59,250 bases of DNA from Lacticaseibacillus zhaodongensis (GTDB lineage Bacteria; Bacillota; Bacilli; Lactobacillales; Lactobacillaceae), in assembly GCF_009687905.1 (NCBI RefSeq), contig NZ_BLBG01000013.1, forward strand, positions 1 to 59,250, read 5' to 3'. Shown in pieces: positions 20,436-31,138 of the stretch (position 1 is its first letter; each line of letters begins with the position of its first letter). A program made the translations under genes and the position numbers. Under the pieces are notes generated by a model. The model saw only the letters and a program-made list of their open reading frames with translations, did no database searches and was not told the origin of the DNA.

Positions 20436-21092
20436 GTGGGTCACAAGATTAATCCAAATGGATTCCGTGTAGGTGTCATCCGTGACTGGGAAGGCAAATG
20501 GTACGCCGATAAGGACTTTGCTACATTCCTTCACGAAGATATCAAGATCCGGAAATTCATCAACGAAAAGCTCGCAGAAGCGTCTGTCTCAACTATTGAA
20601 ATCGAACGCGCAGCGAACAAGGTGAACATTTCTATCCACACTGCTAAGCCAGGAATGGTTATTGGTAAGGGTGGTTCCGAAGTCGAAGCACTGCGTAAGC
20701 AGCTTGCCGCACTTACGGGTCGGAACGTTCACATTAACATCGTTGAAATTAAGAAACCAGACCTCGACGCTAAGCTTGTTGGCGAGAACATCGCTAAGCA
20801 GCTTGAGCAGCGGGTTGCATTCCGTCGCGCAATGAAGCAGACCATGCAGCGGACAATGCGTGCTGGGGCCAAGGGTATTAAGACCCAGGTCTCCGGCCGT
20901 TTGAACGGTGCGGACATTTCCCGTCGTGAGCACTACAGCGATGGTACTGTTCCTCTGCACACCCTGCGTGCGGACATTGACTACTCTTGGCAGGAAGCTA
21001 AGACTACTTACGGTCAGCTGGGTGTAAAGACCTGGATCTACCGTGGTGAAGTCCTTCCTGAAAAGAAGAATTCTGCGAAGGGAGCGAAGTAA
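20436..21092 (+). CDS. rpsC: 30S ribosomal protein S3
   Basis: A 218-residue protein forming part of the mRNA entry channel helicase. A KH domain with the loop [12 protein letters not shown] (about 73-84) is followed by the C-terminal domain carrying [22 protein letters not shown] start behind AAGGAGGGA. Confidence 0.97.
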   Translation: MGHKINPNGFRVGVIRDWEGKWYADKDFATFLHEDIKIRKFINEKLAEASVSTIEIERAANKVNISIHTAKPGMVIGKGGSEVEALRKQLAALTGRNVHINIVEIKKPDLDAKLVGENIAKQLEQRVAFRRAMKQTMQRTMRAGAKGIKTQVSGRLNGADISRREHYSDGTVPLHTLRADIDYSWQEAKTTYGQLGVKTWIYRGEVLPEKKNSAKGAK

Positions 21093-21095
21093 CTG

Positions 21096-21530
21096 ATGCT
21101 TGTACCTAAGCGAGTTAAGCACCGCCGTGAATTCCGCGGTAAGATGCGTGGTGCTGCCAAAGGCGGTACCGAATTGAACTTCGGCGAATACGGTCTGCAG
21201 GCTTTGGAATCCCACTGGATCTCAAACCGTCAGATCGAAGCAGCCCGTGTTGCTATGACCCGTCACATGAAGCGTGGTGGCCGGGTTTGGATTCGAATCT
21301 TCCCTCAGAAGTCCTACACCAGTAAGGGTGTTGGGGTTCGTATGGGTAATGGTAAAGGTGCACCAGAAGGCTGGGTAGCAGTCGTAAAGCGTGAAAAGGT
21401 CATGTTCGAAGTCGCCGGTGTTCCGGAAGACGTCGCACGTGGGGCCCTGCGTCTCGCTTCTGACAAGCTCCCAATCCGCACTAAGATTCTGAAGCGTGAG
21501 GAAGTAGGTGGGCAATCAAATGAAGGCTAA
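21096..21530 (+). CDS. rplP: 50S ribosomal protein L16
   Basis: A 144-residue protein at the base of the central protuberance that helps position A-site tRNA. It begins [17 protein letters not shown] and has the conserved [13 protein letters not shown]. Its 3' end overlaps rpmC by 11 bases. Confidence 0.97.
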   Translation: MLVPKRVKHRREFRGKMRGAAKGGTELNFGEYGLQALESHWISNRQIEAARVAMTRHMKRGGRVWIRIFPQKSYTSKGVGVRMGNGKGAPEGWVAVVKREKVMFEVAGVPEDVARGALRLASDKLPIRTKILKREEVGGQSNEG

Positions 21531-21714
21531 AGAAATTACCGCATTGAGCGCTGCTGAAATGCTTGATAAAGAAAAGCAGTACAAAGAAGAGCTCTTCAAT
21601 CTGCGTTTCCAGCAGGCTACGGGTCAGCTTGAAAATACTGCTCGTCTGAAGCAGGTCAAGAAGAACATTGCCCGTATTAAGACAGTCCTGCGTCAGCAGG
21701 AAATGGACAAGTAG
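21520..21714 (+). CDS. rpmC: 50S ribosomal protein L29
   Basis: A 64-residue two-helix protein near the exit tunnel ([20 protein letters not shown]). I chose the ATG at 21520, seven bases after AGGTGGG, rather than an in-frame GTG four codons upstream that overlaps the binding site. Coupled to rplP by overlap. Confidence 0.95.
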   Translation: MKAKEITALSAAEMLDKEKQYKEELFNLRFQQATGQLENTARLKQVKKNIARIKTVLRQQEMDK

Positions 21715-21730
21715 GAAAGGAGACTTAACC

Positions 21731-21994
21731 TTGGAAGAACGCAACAATCGTAAAGTTTATCAGGGTCGCGTGGTTTCCGCCAAGATGGACAAAACCATCA
21801 CCGTTGAGGTAAGCACAACTAAGACTCACCCAACGTATGGCAAGCGCGTTAAGTACTCCAAGAAGTACTACGCCCACGATGAAGAGAACGCAGCCAAGAC
21901 TGGTGATATCGTTCAGATCATGGAAACACGTCCGCTGTCAAAGCAGAAGCGCTTCCGCTTGCTCAGCATCGTTGAGAAAGCCGTTATTATTTAA
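21731..21994 (+). CDS. rpsQ: 30S ribosomal protein S17
   Basis: An 87-residue OB-fold protein binding 16S rRNA early in assembly. It starts at TTG (giving [20 protein letters not shown]) eight bases after GGAAAGGAGA; this matches the start of Bacillus S17, while a longer upstream reading overlaps rpmC in another frame. Confidence 0.96.
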   Translation: MEERNNRKVYQGRVVSAKMDKTITVEVSTTKTHPTYGKRVKYSKKYYAHDEENAAKTGDIVQIMETRPLSKQKRFRLLSIVEKAVII

Positions 21995-22025
21995 CAGAAT
22001 TTCGTGACGAAAGGAGGACACAATA

Positions 22026-22394
22026 GTGATTCAACAAGAAAGTCGCCTCAAAGTGGCAGATAACTCCGGTGCACGCGAAATCCTCGTAATCAAGGTGCTC
22101 GGCGGTTCATTCTGCAAGACCGGTAACATTGGTGATGTCGTTGTAGCAACTGTTAAGCAGGCTACGCCAGGTGGTGTTGTCAAGAAGGCTGATGTTGTTA
22201 AGGCCGTAATCGTTCGTACCAAGTCTGGTGCACGGCGTGCAGACGGTTCATACATCAAGTTCGACGAAAACGCTGCTGTTATCATCAACGCAGACAAGTC
22301 CCCTAAAGGTACTCGTATCTTTGGACCTGTCGCTCGTGAGCTGCGTGACAATGATTTCATGAAGATCGTTTCATTGGCACCCGAAGTTCTGTAA
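22026..22394 (+). CDS. rplN: 50S ribosomal protein L14
   Basis: A 122-residue protein at the subunit interface (bridge B8) beginning [21 protein letters not shown] start behind AAAGGAGGACAC. First gene of the classical spc segment, here continuous with the S10 genes. Confidence 0.97.
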   Translation: MIQQESRLKVADNSGAREILVIKVLGGSFCKTGNIGDVVVATVKQATPGGVVKKADVVKAVIVRTKSGARRADGSYIKFDENAAVIINADKSPKGTRIFGPVARELRDNDFMKIVSLAPEVL

Positions 22395-22420
22395 TTTTCC
22401 CCAGCAAGAGGAGGTGCAAC

Positions 22421-22732
22421 ATGTTTATCAAAACTGGTGACAAAGTCCGAGTTATGCGTGGAAAAGACGCTGGCAAGGAAGGCACCGTAACCAAGGTTCT
22501 TAAAGACAAGGACCGCGTGGTTGTCGAAGGTGTCAACATGATTAAGAAGCACGTCAAGCCATCCAACTCGAACCCTAACGGTGGGGTTCTGGACGTGGAA
22601 GCTGCTTTGCACGTGTCTAACGTAATGTTGCTTGACCCAGAAGACGGCAAGCCTACCCGTATCGGTAAGCAGGTCGTTGACGGCAAGCGTGTGCGCGTAG
22701 CTAAGAAATCTGGCTCCGCGCTTGACAAGTAA
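22421..22732 (+). CDS. rplX: 50S ribosomal protein L24
   Basis: A 103-residue KOW-domain protein that starts 50S assembly and sits at the tunnel exit. [18 protein letters not shown] near the N-terminus is the KOW motif. Confidence 0.97.
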   Translation: MFIKTGDKVRVMRGKDAGKEGTVTKVLKDKDRVVVEGVNMIKKHVKPSNSNPNGGVLDVEAALHVSNVMLLDPEDGKPTRIGKQVVDGKRVRVAKKSGSALDK

Positions 22733-22755
22733 GCAGAAAGGAGGACCCAATTTTC

Positions 22756-23298
22756 ATGGCTAACCGTTTACAAGAACGCTACAGCAAAGAAATCGCACCT
22801 GCACTTGTTAGCAAGTTCAACTACAAGAGCACGATGCAGACGCCAAAGGTTGACAAGATCGTTTTGAACATGGGTGTTGGTGATGCTACTCAGAACGCCA
22901 AGCTCCTTGACGAAGCAGTCGACGAACTTAAGCTCATCTCTGGTCAGCAGCCGCTGATCACCAAGGCGAAGAAGTCAATCGCGGGTTTCCGTCTGCGTGA
23001 AGGCATGCCAATCGGTGCGAAGGTTACCCTTCGTGGCGAGCGTATGTACGACTTCCTTGACAAGCTCATCAACGTTTCCTTGCCACGTGTCCGTGACTTC
23101 CGCGGTATTTCCGCAAAGAGTTTCGACGGTCGTGGTAACTACACACTGGGTGTTCGCGAACAGCTGATCTTCCCAGAAATTGACTATGATAAGGTCAACC
23201 GTGTACGTGGTCTGGATGTTGTTATCGTAACAACCGCTAACACTGATGAAGAAGCACTCGAATTGCTCAAGCAGTTCGGGATGCCTTTCGCTAAATAA
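22756..23298 (+). CDS. rplE: 50S ribosomal protein L5
   Basis: A 180-residue protein of the central protuberance that carries 5S rRNA. It contains the family segments [12 protein letters not shown] and GYNYTLG-like [12 protein letters not shown]. Normal length, behind AAAGGAGGA. Confidence 0.97.
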   Translation: MANRLQERYSKEIAPALVSKFNYKSTMQTPKVDKIVLNMGVGDATQNAKLLDEAVDELKLISGQQPLITKAKKSIAGFRLREGMPIGAKVTLRGERMYDFLDKLINVSLPRVRDFRGISAKSFDGRGNYTLGVREQLIFPEIDYDKVNRVRGLDVVIVTTANTDEEALELLKQFGMPFAK

Positions 23299-23312
23299 AG
23301 GAGGTCTACCAC

Positions 23313-23498
23313 TTGGCTAAGAAGTCTCTCATTATCAAGAACGAGCGCCCGGCTAAGTTCGCAGTGCAGGAATACACTCGCTGCGAGCGCTGTGGTCGGC
23401 CACACTCTGTGTACCGCAAATTCAAGCTTTGCCGGATCTGCCTTCGCGAGTTAGCACATGCCGGTCAGATCCCTGGTCTTAAAAAGGCTAGCTGGTAG
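23313..23498 (+). CDS. rpsN: 30S ribosomal protein S14, zinc-binding type
   Basis: A 61-residue zinc-type (C+) S14 with two CxxC pairs (CERC and CRIC), so it depends on zinc; many Firmicutes keep a second zinc-free copy elsewhere. TTG start behind AAGGAGGTC. It lies between rplE and rpsH as usual. Confidence 0.97.
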   Translation: MAKKSLIIKNERPAKFAVQEYTRCERCGRPHSVYRKFKLCRICLRELAHAGQIPGLKKASW

Positions 23499-23527
23499 TA
23501 TTTACCTAGACAAAGGAGGTTTAATCA

Positions 23528-23926
23528 ATGGTCCTGACTGATCCTATTGCAGATTACTTGACTCGGATCCGTAACGCCAACATGGTGCGTCACGAAAGTC
23601 TCGTAGTTCCAGCATCTAAGATGAAAGAATCTATGTCTGAGATTCTGAAGAACGAAGGCTTCATCCGTGACTACGAAGTCATTAAAGACGACAAACAAGG
23701 CGAAATCCGCATCTTCCTCAAGTATGGCAAGAACAACGAACGTGTCATCTCCGGCTTGAAGCGTATTTCAAAGCCTGGCCTGCGCACGTACGTCAAGGCT
23801 GATGCAGTGCCTAAGGTCCTTAACGGTCTTGGTATTGCTCTTATCTCGACTTCTGACGGTATTGTTACCGATCAAGAAGCTCGCGCTAAGAACGTCGGCG
23901 GCGAAGTTCTCGCTTACATTTGGTAA
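23528..23926 (+). CDS. rpsH: 30S ribosomal protein S8
   Basis: A 132-residue central-domain 16S rRNA-binding protein beginning [18 protein letters not shown] and ending in the conserved [15 protein letters not shown]. In E. coli S8 represses the spc operon. AAAGGAGGT precedes it. Confidence 0.97.
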   Translation: MVLTDPIADYLTRIRNANMVRHESLVVPASKMKESMSEILKNEGFIRDYEVIKDDKQGEIRIFLKYGKNNERVISGLKRISKPGLRTYVKADAVPKVLNGLGIALISTSDGIVTDQEARAKNVGGEVLAYIW

Positions 23927-23955
23927 TTATTAAATAAAAAAGGAGGTGCGAACCC

Positions 23956-24486
23956 GTGAGTCGTATCGGTTTAAAAGTTGTTAAGATTCCTACAGGGGTC
24001 ACAATTTCCCAGGACGGTAACAATGTTACTGTTAAGGGTCCTAAGGGTGAACTCACCCGTGAGTTCAGTGATGTCATTACGATGACCGTTAAGGATGATG
24101 AAGTATCCTTTGCTCGTCAGAATGATTCACAGAAGGCACTTCATGGTACAACCCGCTCAAACTTCAATAACATGGTTATTGGTGTTACTGAGGGCTACCA
24201 GAAGACCTTGACTCTTGTCGGTGTTGGTTACCGTGCACAAATGCAGGGTAAGAAACTCGTACTGAACGTCGGCTACTCCCACCCAGTTGAGATGGAAGCA
24301 CCAGAAGGCCTCAGTGTTGAAGTTCCTAGCACAACCAGCATTGTGATCAAGGGTATTAGCAAGCAAAAAGTTGGCCAGTTCGCGGCGGAAATTCGTTCCG
24401 TTCGCTCACCTGAACCTTACAAGGGTAAGGGTATTCGTTACGAGGACGAAGTTGTCCGTCGTAAGGAAGGTAAGACTGGTAAGTAG
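23956..24486 (+). CDS. rplF: 50S ribosomal protein L6
   Basis: A 176-residue protein near the factor-binding site, made of two similar domains. Conserved C-terminal [25 protein letters not shown] start behind AAAGGAGGT. A perfect eight-base hairpin without T tract (24486-24505) lies between it and rplR. Confidence 0.97.
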   Translation: MSRIGLKVVKIPTGVTISQDGNNVTVKGPKGELTREFSDVITMTVKDDEVSFARQNDSQKALHGTTRSNFNNMVIGVTEGYQKTLTLVGVGYRAQMQGKKLVLNVGYSHPVEMEAPEGLSVEVPSTTSIVIKGISKQKVGQFAAEIRSVRSPEPYKGKGIRYEDEVVRRKEGKTGK

Positions 24487-24531
24487 TACTAGGGTTGCCT
24501 AGTACGGGAAAATTAACAAGAGGTGAACATT

Positions 24532-24891
24532 GTGATTTCTAAGCCAGATAAAAACAAGACTCGTGCAAAGCGCCATGCGCGTGTACGGGGAAAGATTTCT
24601 GGTACGAGCGAGCGCCCACGCTTGAACGTATTCCGTTCCAATAAAAACATCTACGCTCAGTTAATTGATGACGTAGCGGGTGTGACGCTAGCAAGTGCCT
24701 CCACTCTTGATAAAGAAGTTAGTGATGACTTGAGTAAGACTGACGCAGCGGCTGCTGTTGGTGAATTGATCGCCAAGCGCGCTGTTGCTGCTGGTAAGAA
24801 AGACGTTATCTTCGACCGTGGTGGATACCTCTATCATGGACGCGTGGCTGCACTCGCTGAAGCCGCTCGCGAAAACGGACTAGAATTCTAG
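24532..24891 (+). CDS. rplR: 50S ribosomal protein L18
   Basis: A 119-residue 5S rRNA-binding protein. It starts at GTG 24532, six bases after AAGAGGTG, giving [20 protein letters not shown]; the GTG nine bases upstream is part of the ribosome binding site. Confidence 0.96.
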   Translation: MISKPDKNKTRAKRHARVRGKISGTSERPRLNVFRSNKNIYAQLIDDVAGVTLASASTLDKEVSDDLSKTDAAAAVGELIAKRAVAAGKKDVIFDRGGYLYHGRVAALAEAARENGLEF

Positions 24892-24912
24892 GAAAAGGAG
24901 GATATCCAACAC

Positions 24913-25416
24913 ATGGCAAATTACATCGATCCAAATCAGCTTGACTTGGAAGACAACGTTGTTTCCATCAACCGTGTCACCAAAGTTGTTAAGGGTGGCC
25001 GTCGCCTCCGTTTCGCCGTTATCGCGATTGTCGGGGACAAGGCTGGTCACGTCGGCTTTGGTACTGGTAAGGCTCAGGAAGTTCCTGAAGCTATCCGCAA
25101 GGCTGTTGAAAACGCTAAGAAGAACCTGATCGAAGTACCTATCGTGGGCACAACAATTCCTCACGAAGTAATCGGTCACTACGGCGCTGGTTCAGTTATG
25201 CTGAAGCCCGCTGTTGAAGGTTCTGGTGTTGCTGCTGGTGGTGCCGTTCGTGCCGTTATGGAACTCGCCGGTATCAACGATATCACCAGTAAGTCCCTTG
25301 GACGGAACACCCCTATCAACATGATCCGCGCTACCATGGAAGGCCTTAAGCAGCTTAAGACCGCCCAGGAAGTTGCAGATCTTCGTGGTGTGTCCGTTGC
25401 ACACCTGCAAGACTAG
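24913..25416 (+). CDS. rpsE: 30S ribosomal protein S5
   Basis: A 167-residue protein with a double-stranded RNA-binding N-terminal domain and an S5 C-terminal domain; it helps accuracy and is the site of spectinomycin-resistance changes ([10 protein letters not shown] loop near 27-36 looks wild type). Confidence 0.97.
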   Translation: MANYIDPNQLDLEDNVVSINRVTKVVKGGRRLRFAVIAIVGDKAGHVGFGTGKAQEVPEAIRKAVENAKKNLIEVPIVGTTIPHEVIGHYGAGSVMLKPAVEGSGVAAGGAVRAVMELAGINDITSKSLGRNTPINMIRATMEGLKQLKTAQEVADLRGVSVAHLQD

Positions 25417-25429
25417 GAGGTAGACAACA

Positions 25430-25615
25430 ATGGCTCAATTAAAGATTACGTTGATTAAGAGCGCAGTGCACCGTCTGCCTAAGCAACGCAAAATCGTTAA
25501 GGAAATCGGTCTTGGCCGTGTTAACAGCAGTGTTATCAAGCCAGACAACGCCGCAACTCGCGGTGTGATTTTCCAGATTTCTCACCTGGTTTCTGTTGAA
25601 GAGATCAAGGACTAA
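25430..25615 (+). CDS. rpmD: 50S ribosomal protein L30
   Basis: A 61-residue protein of the large subunit, beginning [19 protein letters not shown]. Directly after rpsE with GGAGGT ahead of the ATG. Confidence 0.96.
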   Translation: MAQLKITLIKSAVHRLPKQRKIVKEIGLGRVNSSVIKPDNAATRGVIFQISHLVSVEEIKD

Positions 25616-25648
25616 TTAAATACCTAGAACAAGGAGGTGCGAAATTTC

Positions 25649-26089
25649 ATGAAACTGCACGAATTGACACCAAGTGAAGGCTCACGTCATTCCCGCAAGC
25701 GTCTTGGCCGTGGTACTTCTAGTGGTACTGGTAAGACCGCTGGTAAGGGTACTAAGGGTCAACTGGCTCGTCAGGGTGGTAAGACTCGTCTTGGTTTTGA
25801 AGGTGGCCAGATGCCACTGTTCCGGCGTATGCCAAAGCGCGGCTTTAACAACATCAACCGCAAGGAATACGCAGTCGTAAACTTGGGTGACTTGAACCGT
25901 TTTGAAGACGGTACTGAAGTAACTCCAGCTCTCCTTAATGAAGTTGGCTTGGTTAAGAACGAACGCGATGGCGTTAAGCTGCTCGCGAACGGCGAACTGA
26001 CCAAGAAGCTGACCATTAAGGTTGCTAAGGCATCAAACGCGGCTAAGGAAGCTGTTGCCGCTGCCGGCGGTTCGATTGAGGTGATTTAA
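25649..26089 (+). CDS. rplO: 50S ribosomal protein L15
   Basis: A 146-residue late-assembly protein with a glycine-rich N-terminal tail ([19 protein letters not shown], about 20-38). The ATG at 25649 is chosen because AAGGAGGT lies before it and an upstream GTG overlaps that site. The stop overlaps secY by one base (TAATG). Confidence 0.96.
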   Translation: MKLHELTPSEGSRHSRKRLGRGTSSGTGKTAGKGTKGQLARQGGKTRLGFEGGQMPLFRRMPKRGFNNINRKEYAVVNLGDLNRFEDGTEVTPALLNEVGLVKNERDGVKLLANGELTKKLTIKVAKASNAAKEAVAAAGGSIEVI

Positions 26090-27402
26090 TGTTTGCGACC
26101 CTCAAAAACGCGTTCAAGGTTAAGGACATTCGCAACAAATTGCTCTTTACCTTGGCCGTTTTACTGGTTTATCGCTTAGGAGCCCAGATTTCGGTACCTG
26201 GTATTAACGCTGCGGCACTGACCAAAATTGGTTCAACTGGACTGATTTCGATTCTGGATACTGTTAGCGGTGGGGGTCTGTCAAACTACTCCATCTTCGC
26301 GATGGGGGTTTCGCCTTACATCACCGCACAGATTGTTATCCAACTGTTACAGATGGATATTGTTCCTAAGTTCGTTGAGTGGAGTAAGCAGGGTGAAGTT
26401 GGCCGGCGCAAGCTGAACCAATGGACTCGTTACCTTACGATTGTTCTCGGACTCTTCCAAGCCATCGGGATTACCGCTGGATTCCAAGCTTTGTCACAGT
26501 ATGGCTTAGTTAAGAATCCTAGCGTCAGCACCTTCATCGTTCTCGGGATTATCCTGACCGGTGGTACGATGCTCTTAACCTGGATGGGTGAGCAGATTAC
26601 TGATAAGGGGCTCGGCAACGGGATTTCCCTGATCATCTTCGCCGGAATTGTTTCTCGCCTCCCAAGTGGTGTGCGGGAAATCTGGACCGACCAGATCACC
26701 AATAATGATCCGGCTGATCGCTGGCAAGGAATTCTGTTCATGGTTGCGTTGCTTGCTCTGATTGTAATCGTGGTTACCTTTGTAACTTGGTTCCAGCAAG
26801 CTAACCGTAAGATTCCGATTCAATATACTCGCCGCGTCACAAGCGCGGGCGACAACTCTTACCTGCCGCTGAAGATTAACGTTGCTGGGGTTATCCCAGT
26901 CATCTTTGCTAGTTCCTTCATTGTTACGCCGCAGACAATTCTGATGGCGTTCCAGAAGACCCATAGCGGTGATGGTTGGTACATCTTCCTGACAAACATC
27001 TTCAGTATGCAAAAGCCAGCTGGGATAGCAGTCTATACACTTTTGATTGTTCTGTTCACATTCTTCTATGCCTTCGTTCAGGTCAACCCTGAGAAGGTTG
27101 CGGAGAATCTGACTAAGCAGGGTAGTTACATTCCTGGTATTTGGCCAGGTAAGGGAACCGAGAAGTATATCTCTGGTGTCCTGATGCGCCTGTCGACTGT
27201 TGGTGCTTTGTTCCTTGGTTTCGTCGCACTGCTTCCGCAGCTTGCAGCCGCCATCTGGAACTTGCCCCAGTCGATTGGACTCGGTGGTACTAGTCTACTG
27301 ATTGTTGTCATGACCGCCATTGAACTGGCTCGCCAGATTAATGGTTTGGTGATGAAGCGTGAATACGTCGGGTTCATTCGCGGCGATTTGATCAAGAAGT
27401 AG
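26089..27402 (+). CDS. secY: Protein translocase subunit SecY
   Basis: A 437-residue, ten-helix channel of the Sec translocon. Family signatures include the N-terminal VYRLGAQISVPGI and the cytoplasmic loop VNPEKVAENLTKQGSYIPG. Coupled to rplO by a one-base overlap and followed by adk after 21 bases. Exports the lipoproteins and the signal-peptide proteins of the polysaccharide operon in this window. Confidence 0.98.
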   Translation: MFATLKNAFKVKDIRNKLLFTLAVLLVYRLGAQISVPGINAAALTKIGSTGLISILDTVSGGGLSNYSIFAMGVSPYITAQIVIQLLQMDIVPKFVEWSKQGEVGRRKLNQWTRYLTIVLGLFQAIGITAGFQALSQYGLVKNPSVSTFIVLGIILTGGTMLLTWMGEQITDKGLGNGISLIIFAGIVSRLPSGVREIWTDQITNNDPADRWQGILFMVALLALIVIVVTFVTWFQQANRKIPIQYTRRVTSAGDNSYLPLKINVAGVIPVIFASSFIVTPQTILMAFQKTHSGDGWYIFLTNIFSMQKPAGIAVYTLLIVLFTFFYAFVQVNPEKVAENLTKQGSYIPGIWPGKGTEKYISGVLMRLSTVGALFLGFVALLPQLAAAIWNLPQSIGLGGTSLLIVVMTAIELARQINGLVMKREYVGFIRGDLIKK

Positions 27403-27423
27403 ATTTAGAACGGAGGAAGAACA

Positions 27424-28077
27424 TTGAATCTGATTCTTATGGGTCTTCCTGGTGCCGGTAAGGGTACCCAGGCAGAGAAGATTGAGGCAAAGTTCCCGAT
27501 TGCCCACATCAGCACCGGTGACATGTTCCGTGCCGCAATTGCGAACGGAACTGAGCTCGGCAAGCAAGCCAAGTCCTTTATGGACAAGGGGCAGCTTGTT
27601 CCGGACGAAGTTACCGAAGGACTAGTCAAGGAGCGGCTTGGCGAAAAGGATACGGAAAAAGGCTACATGTTAGACGGTTTTCCGCGGACTATCGCTCAGG
27701 CAGAGGCATTGGAAACAATTACCAGTGACTTGAACAAGCCCCTTGATGCCGTCATCAACATTGATGTTGATCCGGCGATTCTGACCGAGCGTTTAAGCGC
27801 TCGTTTCATTTGCAAAACCTGTGGCGCAACTTACAATAAGCTGTACCACAATCCAAAGGTCGAAGGCACTTGCGATCGTTGCGGCGGACACGAATTCTTC
27901 CAACGCGATGATGACAAACCGGAGACTGTGCAAAACCGCCTCAAGGTCAACATCGAAATGAACACGCCCCTGCTTGATTTCTACGCTGATCGTAAGTTGC
28001 TCTTCAACGTTAAGGGTGACGCGGACATTGACGCGGTATTCGCAGAGATTGAATCAATTCTCGATGCACACAAGTAA
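27424..28077 (+). CDS. adk: Adenylate kinase
   Basis: A 217-residue long-form adenylate kinase (AMP + ATP to 2 ADP). P-loop [10 protein letters not shown] at 7-16, AMP-binding DGFPRT, and a zinc-binding LID with two CxxC pairs (CKTC, CDRC) typical of Gram-positive bacteria. TTG start behind CGGAGGA. The map gene that often follows adk in Bacillus is not present here. Confidence 0.97.
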   Translation: MNLILMGLPGAGKGTQAEKIEAKFPIAHISTGDMFRAAIANGTELGKQAKSFMDKGQLVPDEVTEGLVKERLGEKDTEKGYMLDGFPRTIAQAEALETITSDLNKPLDAVINIDVDPAILTERLSARFICKTCGATYNKLYHNPKVEGTCDRCGGHEFFQRDDDKPETVQNRLKVNIEMNTPLLDFYADRKLLFNVKGDADIDAVFAEIESILDAHK

Positions 28078-28092
28078 TTCGAGAATGGCATC

Positions 28093-28117
28093 GTCTGTCT
28101 GCAGACAGACTTGTTTT
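28093..28117 (+). terminator. terminator after adk
   Basis: The perfect palindrome GTCTGTCTGCAGACAGAC is followed by TTGTTTT. It closes the S10-spc-adk transcript 16 bases after adk. Confidence 0.65.
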
Positions 28118-28133
28118 CAACGTGCGAAGAATG

Positions 28134-28142
28134 TGATACACT
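28134..28142 (+). promoter_or_regulatory. infA promoter, extended -10 type
   Basis: TGATACACT forms an extended -10 (TGn plus TACACT). The -35 region is weak (TTGTTT lies 20 bases upstream). Together with the preceding terminator it suggests a separate infA-rpmJ-rpsM-rpsK-rpoA-rplQ transcript. Confidence 0.5.
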
Positions 28143-28228
28143 ACAGCGGTGTGTCATACGGTCGACGTCCAGCGATTTTTTCGGGCGCATTTATATATTG
28201 ACCAACCGGACGAGGAGGAAATAGTTCC

Positions 28229-28447
28229 GTGGCAAAAGACGATGTCATTGAAATTCAGGGCACCGTGGTGGATAACTTACCCAACGCGATGTTCCAAGTC
28301 GAGCTTGAAAATGGTGCCAAAGTTCTGGCTCATGTTTCAGGAAAAATTCGGATGCATTACATCCGGATTCTTCCTGGTGACCGGGTGACAGTTGAGCTGT
28401 CACCATACGATCTGACTAAGGGTCGCATTACGTACCGTTTCAAGTAG
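28229..28447 (+). CDS. infA: Translation initiation factor IF-1
   Basis: A 72-residue S1/OB-fold factor that occupies the A site during initiation. Begins [20 protein letters not shown] at a GTG start behind CGAGGAGG. First gene of the alpha-operon segment. Confidence 0.97.
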   Translation: MAKDDVIEIQGTVVDNLPNAMFQVELENGAKVLAHVSGKIRMHYIRILPGDRVTVELSPYDLTKGRITYRFK

Positions 28448-28472
28448 CCAAGACAGGAGGCATAGAACAACA

Positions 28473-28589
28473 ATGAAAGTACGTCCATCAGTTAAAAAAA
28501 TGTGCGAGCACTGCAAGGTTGTACGCCGTAAGGGTCGCGTTATGATTATTTGCTCTGCTAACCCTAAGCACAAGCAGCGCCAGGGTTAA
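28473..28589 (+). CDS. rpmJ: 50S ribosomal protein L36
   Basis: A 38-residue zinc-binding protein, [17 protein letters not shown] onward, with ligands Cys11, Cys14, Cys27 and His33. ATG at 28473 is preceded by ACAGGAGG. It completes late 50S assembly. It lies between infA and rpsM as in most Firmicutes. Confidence 0.97.
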   Translation: MKVRPSVKKMCEHCKVVRRKGRVMIICSANPKHKQRQG

Positions 28590-28621
28590 TTTAGAACTTA
28601 AAAAATAGGAGGTGTCATTAC

Positions 28622-28999
28622 ATGGCTCGTATTGCAGGTGTAGATTTGCCCCGCAACAAGCAGGTCGTTATCGGCCTAACTTACATTTTCGGTATTGGTA
28701 ACAGTACCGCTAAGAAGATTCTGGCAACAGCCGGTGTTCCGGAAACCGTTCGCGTTTCTGACCTCACCCCTGACCAGGAAGAGAAGATCCGTGCTGAAGT
28801 CGAGAAGTACCGTGTTGAAGGTGATCTTCGTCGTGAAGTCAACCTCAACATCAAGCGCCTGATCGAAATCGGTTCTTACCGTGGCATTCGTCACCGTAAG
28901 GGTCTGCCAGTTCGCGGTCAGCACACCAAGAACAACGCACGTACTCGCAAGGGTAAGAAGGTTTCTATCGCGGGACGCAAGAAGACAACTACTGCATAA
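28622..28999 (+). CDS. rpsM: 30S ribosomal protein S13
   Basis: A 125-residue head protein contacting P-site tRNA and forming bridge B1 with L5. Begins [21 protein letters not shown]; the C-terminal [19 protein letters not shown] is conserved. Confidence 0.97.
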   Translation: MARIAGVDLPRNKQVVIGLTYIFGIGNSTAKKILATAGVPETVRVSDLTPDQEEKIRAEVEKYRVEGDLRREVNLNIKRLIEIGSYRGIRHRKGLPVRGQHTKNNARTRKGKKVSIAGRKKTTTA

Positions 29000-29026
29000 A
29001 GTAGTTTTAAGTTAGGAGGTTTATAG

Positions 29027-29416
29027 ATGGCAACACGTAAAACAACTCGGAAGCGCCGTGTTCGTAAGCACATCGAAAGCGGTGTTGCTCACATTCACTC
29101 AACTTTCAACAACACTCTGGTTATGATTACTGATCTCCAGGGTAACGCTGTGGCATGGTCTTCTGCTGGTGTCCTTGGTTTCAAGGGCAGCCGGAAGTCC
29201 ACACCATTTGCTGCACAAATGGCAGCTGAAGCTGCATCTAAGGAAGCTATCGAACACGGAATGAAGTCCGTTGAAGTAGCCGTTAAGGGACCTGGTTCAG
29301 GTCGTGAAGCAGCAATCCGCGCTATTTCTGCAGCCGGTATTGAAGTTACTGCTATCCGCGACGTTACACCAGTTCCACATAATGGTTCTCGTCCTCCAAA
29401 GCGGCGTCGGGTGTAA
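29027..29416 (+). CDS. rpsK: 30S ribosomal protein S11
   Basis: A 129-residue platform protein near the mRNA exit; C-terminal [16 protein letters not shown] is the family signature. A 75-base gap without hairpin separates it from rpoA. Confidence 0.97.
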   Translation: MATRKTTRKRRVRKHIESGVAHIHSTFNNTLVMITDLQGNAVAWSSAGVLGFKGSRKSTPFAAQMAAEAASKEAIEHGMKSVEVAVKGPGSGREAAIRAISAAGIEVTAIRDVTPVPHNGSRPPKRRRV

Positions 29417-29491
29417 TTTTGTATGCCCGTATGTCTCGTTTGGAGATTGGGTATGCTGACACACTCTCGTTCTGAAAGGGGTACACTTTAG

Positions 29492-30430
29492 ATGATCGAA
29501 TTTGAAAAGCCAAACATTACCAAAGTTGATGAAAACAGTAACTACGGTAAGTTTGTCATCGAGCCACTCGAACGCGGGTACGGTACGACACTCGGTAATT
29601 CGTTGCGGCGGATTTTACTTTCATCTTTGCCTGGGGCTGCGGTCTCAAGCATCCAGATTGACGGCGTGCTCCACGAGTTCTCCACAATTGACGGGGTGCT
29701 CGAGGACGTCACCCAAATCATCCTCAACATCAAGAAGCTTGCTTTGAAGATGCATGGTGATGACGATAAGACAGCGGAGATCACTGTTGAAGGTCCTGCA
29801 ACCGTTACGGCGGCTGATATCAAGACTGATGCAGACGTTGACGTTTTGAACCCTGAGCAGTACATCTGCACGGTAGCGGAAGGTGCTTCATTGCACATGC
29901 GCATGACCGTGAAGACCGGACGGGGCTATGTTCCGGCTGATCAGAACAAGACCGATGATATGCCAATTGGCGTTATTGCTGTCGACTCGATTTTTACCCC
30001 AATTAGTCGGGTTAACTACCAGGTCGAAAGTGCACGTGTGGGTCGGCGGAGTGATTTTGATAAGCTCACGCTTGACGTTTGGACTAACGGTTCAATCAAT
30101 CCCCGCGAAGCAATTGCTCTGGCAGCAAAGATTCTAACAGACCACCTGGCTATCTTCGTCAACCTGACCGACGAAGCCAAGAACACTGAGGTTATGGTCG
30201 AGAAGGAAGAAGATCACAAGGAAAAGATGCTCGAGATGACGATCGAAGAGCTTGACCTTTCCGTGCGTTCTTACAACTGCTTGAAGCGTGCAAGTATTAA
30301 CACGGTTCAAGAACTCACCAACAAAACCGAAGCGGAAATGATGAAGGTGCGCAACTTAGGCCGGAAGTCACTCGAGGAAGTTAAAAACAAACTCGCTGAC
30401 CTTGGTCTGAGCCTGCGCCAGGATGACTAA
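29492..30430 (+). CDS. rpoA: DNA-directed RNA polymerase subunit alpha
   Basis: The 312-residue alpha subunit. The N-terminal assembly domain (about 1-230) contains [20 protein letters not shown]; the C-terminal domain (about 245-312), with [16 protein letters not shown] and [11 protein letters not shown], binds UP elements and activators. Preceded by GAAAGGGG. Confidence 0.98.
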   Translation: MIEFEKPNITKVDENSNYGKFVIEPLERGYGTTLGNSLRRILLSSLPGAAVSSIQIDGVLHEFSTIDGVLEDVTQIILNIKKLALKMHGDDDKTAEITVEGPATVTAADIKTDADVDVLNPEQYICTVAEGASLHMRMTVKTGRGYVPADQNKTDDMPIGVIAVDSIFTPISRVNYQVESARVGRRSDFDKLTLDVWTNGSINPREAIALAAKILTDHLAIFVNLTDEAKNTEVMVEKEEDHKEKMLEMTIEELDLSVRSYNCLKRASINTVQELTNKTEAEMMKVRNLGRKSLEEVKNKLADLGLSLRQDD

Positions 30431-30452
30431 TTCGTAAAGGAGGCCAAAATTC

Positions 30453-30833
30453 ATGAGTTACCGGAAATTGGGACGTACCAGTTCCCAGCGTAAGGCACTT
30501 CTACGTGACCTTACTACTGATCTGATTATTAACGAACGGATCATCACAACGGAAGCACGTGCGAAGGAAATTCGCTCTACAACCGACAAGATGATTACGC
30601 TCGGCAAACGTGGTGACCTGCACGCTCGTCGTCAGGCTGCTGCATTTGTACGTCGCGAAGTTGCCGACGTTAAAGAAGAGGATGACACTGTTGTTGTTCA
30701 GTCCGCTCTGCAGAAGCTGTTCAGCGATGTTGCAAAGCGCTACGAAGGCCGCAACGGTGGTTACACCCGCATTCTCAAGACAAGCCCACGCCGTGGTGAC
30801 GGCGCACCGATGGTTATCATCGAGCTCGTCTAA
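30453..30833 (+). CDS. rplQ: 50S ribosomal protein L17
   Basis: A 126-residue protein near the tunnel exit, beginning [20 protein letters not shown]. Last gene of the alpha-operon segment. Its 3' region is highly structured (next entries). Confidence 0.97.
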   Translation: MSYRKLGRTSSQRKALLRDLTTDLIINERIITTEARAKEIRSTTDKMITLGKRGDLHARRQAAAFVRREVADVKEEDDTVVVQSALQKLFSDVAKRYEGRNGGYTRILKTSPRRGDGAPMVIIELV

Positions 30834-30840
30834 GTTTTGC

Positions 30841-30941
30841 TGACGGGTGTGCCTTTTCACCCGCCATATCTTCGGAGTTACACACTCCAGGACCGGATTC
30901 CCCCCGGTCTGAGCAAGCGGGCGGGAGAGCAATCGCTCGCC
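30841..30941 (+). ncRNA. candidate L17 downstream element (3' UTR RNA of rplQ)
   Basis: Eight bases after the rplQ stop begins a run of four adjacent hairpins: CGGGTG/CACCCG (30844-30863), GGAGT/ACTCC (30874-30888), GACCGG/CCGGTC (30891-30909) and GCGGGCG/CGCTCGC (30917-30940, one G-U pair). A conserved RNA called the L17 downstream element is known immediately after rplQ in lactic acid bacteria and Listeria. Position and organism fit; the match to the published consensus is not verified. Confidence 0.5.
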
Positions 30942-31138
30942 TACAAAGTAAAACCGAATTGACCCCCGTGGCCGATTCACTTTGATCATTTGATCGATGG
31001 AGCGTTACGATGATGGACACCATCAATCCCTGGTGGGTGTGGTGCTTATGCACCGGGAAGAAATTCCTCTTAGTCTAGCTTGCGAGTGCCGAGGCAACTC
31101 GGTCCTCCGTCATCGAATGATTTACATAATCACCTGTA
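30942..31138 (+). other. structured non-coding stretch downstream of rplQ
   Basis: About 200 bases without a credible gene. They contain GGTGC-TTAT-GCACC (31041-31054) and CCGAG-GCAA-CTCGG (31089-31102, a GNRA tetraloop), and lead directly into the terminator at 31139. It may be the rest of the rplQ 3' UTR or a separate small RNA. RNase P, tmRNA and T-box signatures are absent. Confidence 0.4.

Noticed and set aside
24486-24505. Terminator between rplF and rplR
   Set aside because: The eight-base hairpin GTACTAGG/CCTAGTAC is perfect but has no T tract and lies inside a continuous ribosomal operon.
30942-31138. RNase P RNA, tmRNA, T-box leader or vitamin riboswitch after rplQ
   Set aside because: The diagnostic conserved sequences (for example GAGGAAAGTCC, the tmRNA tRNA-like ends, TGGNACCGCG, or the FMN/TPP/THF cores) are not present.
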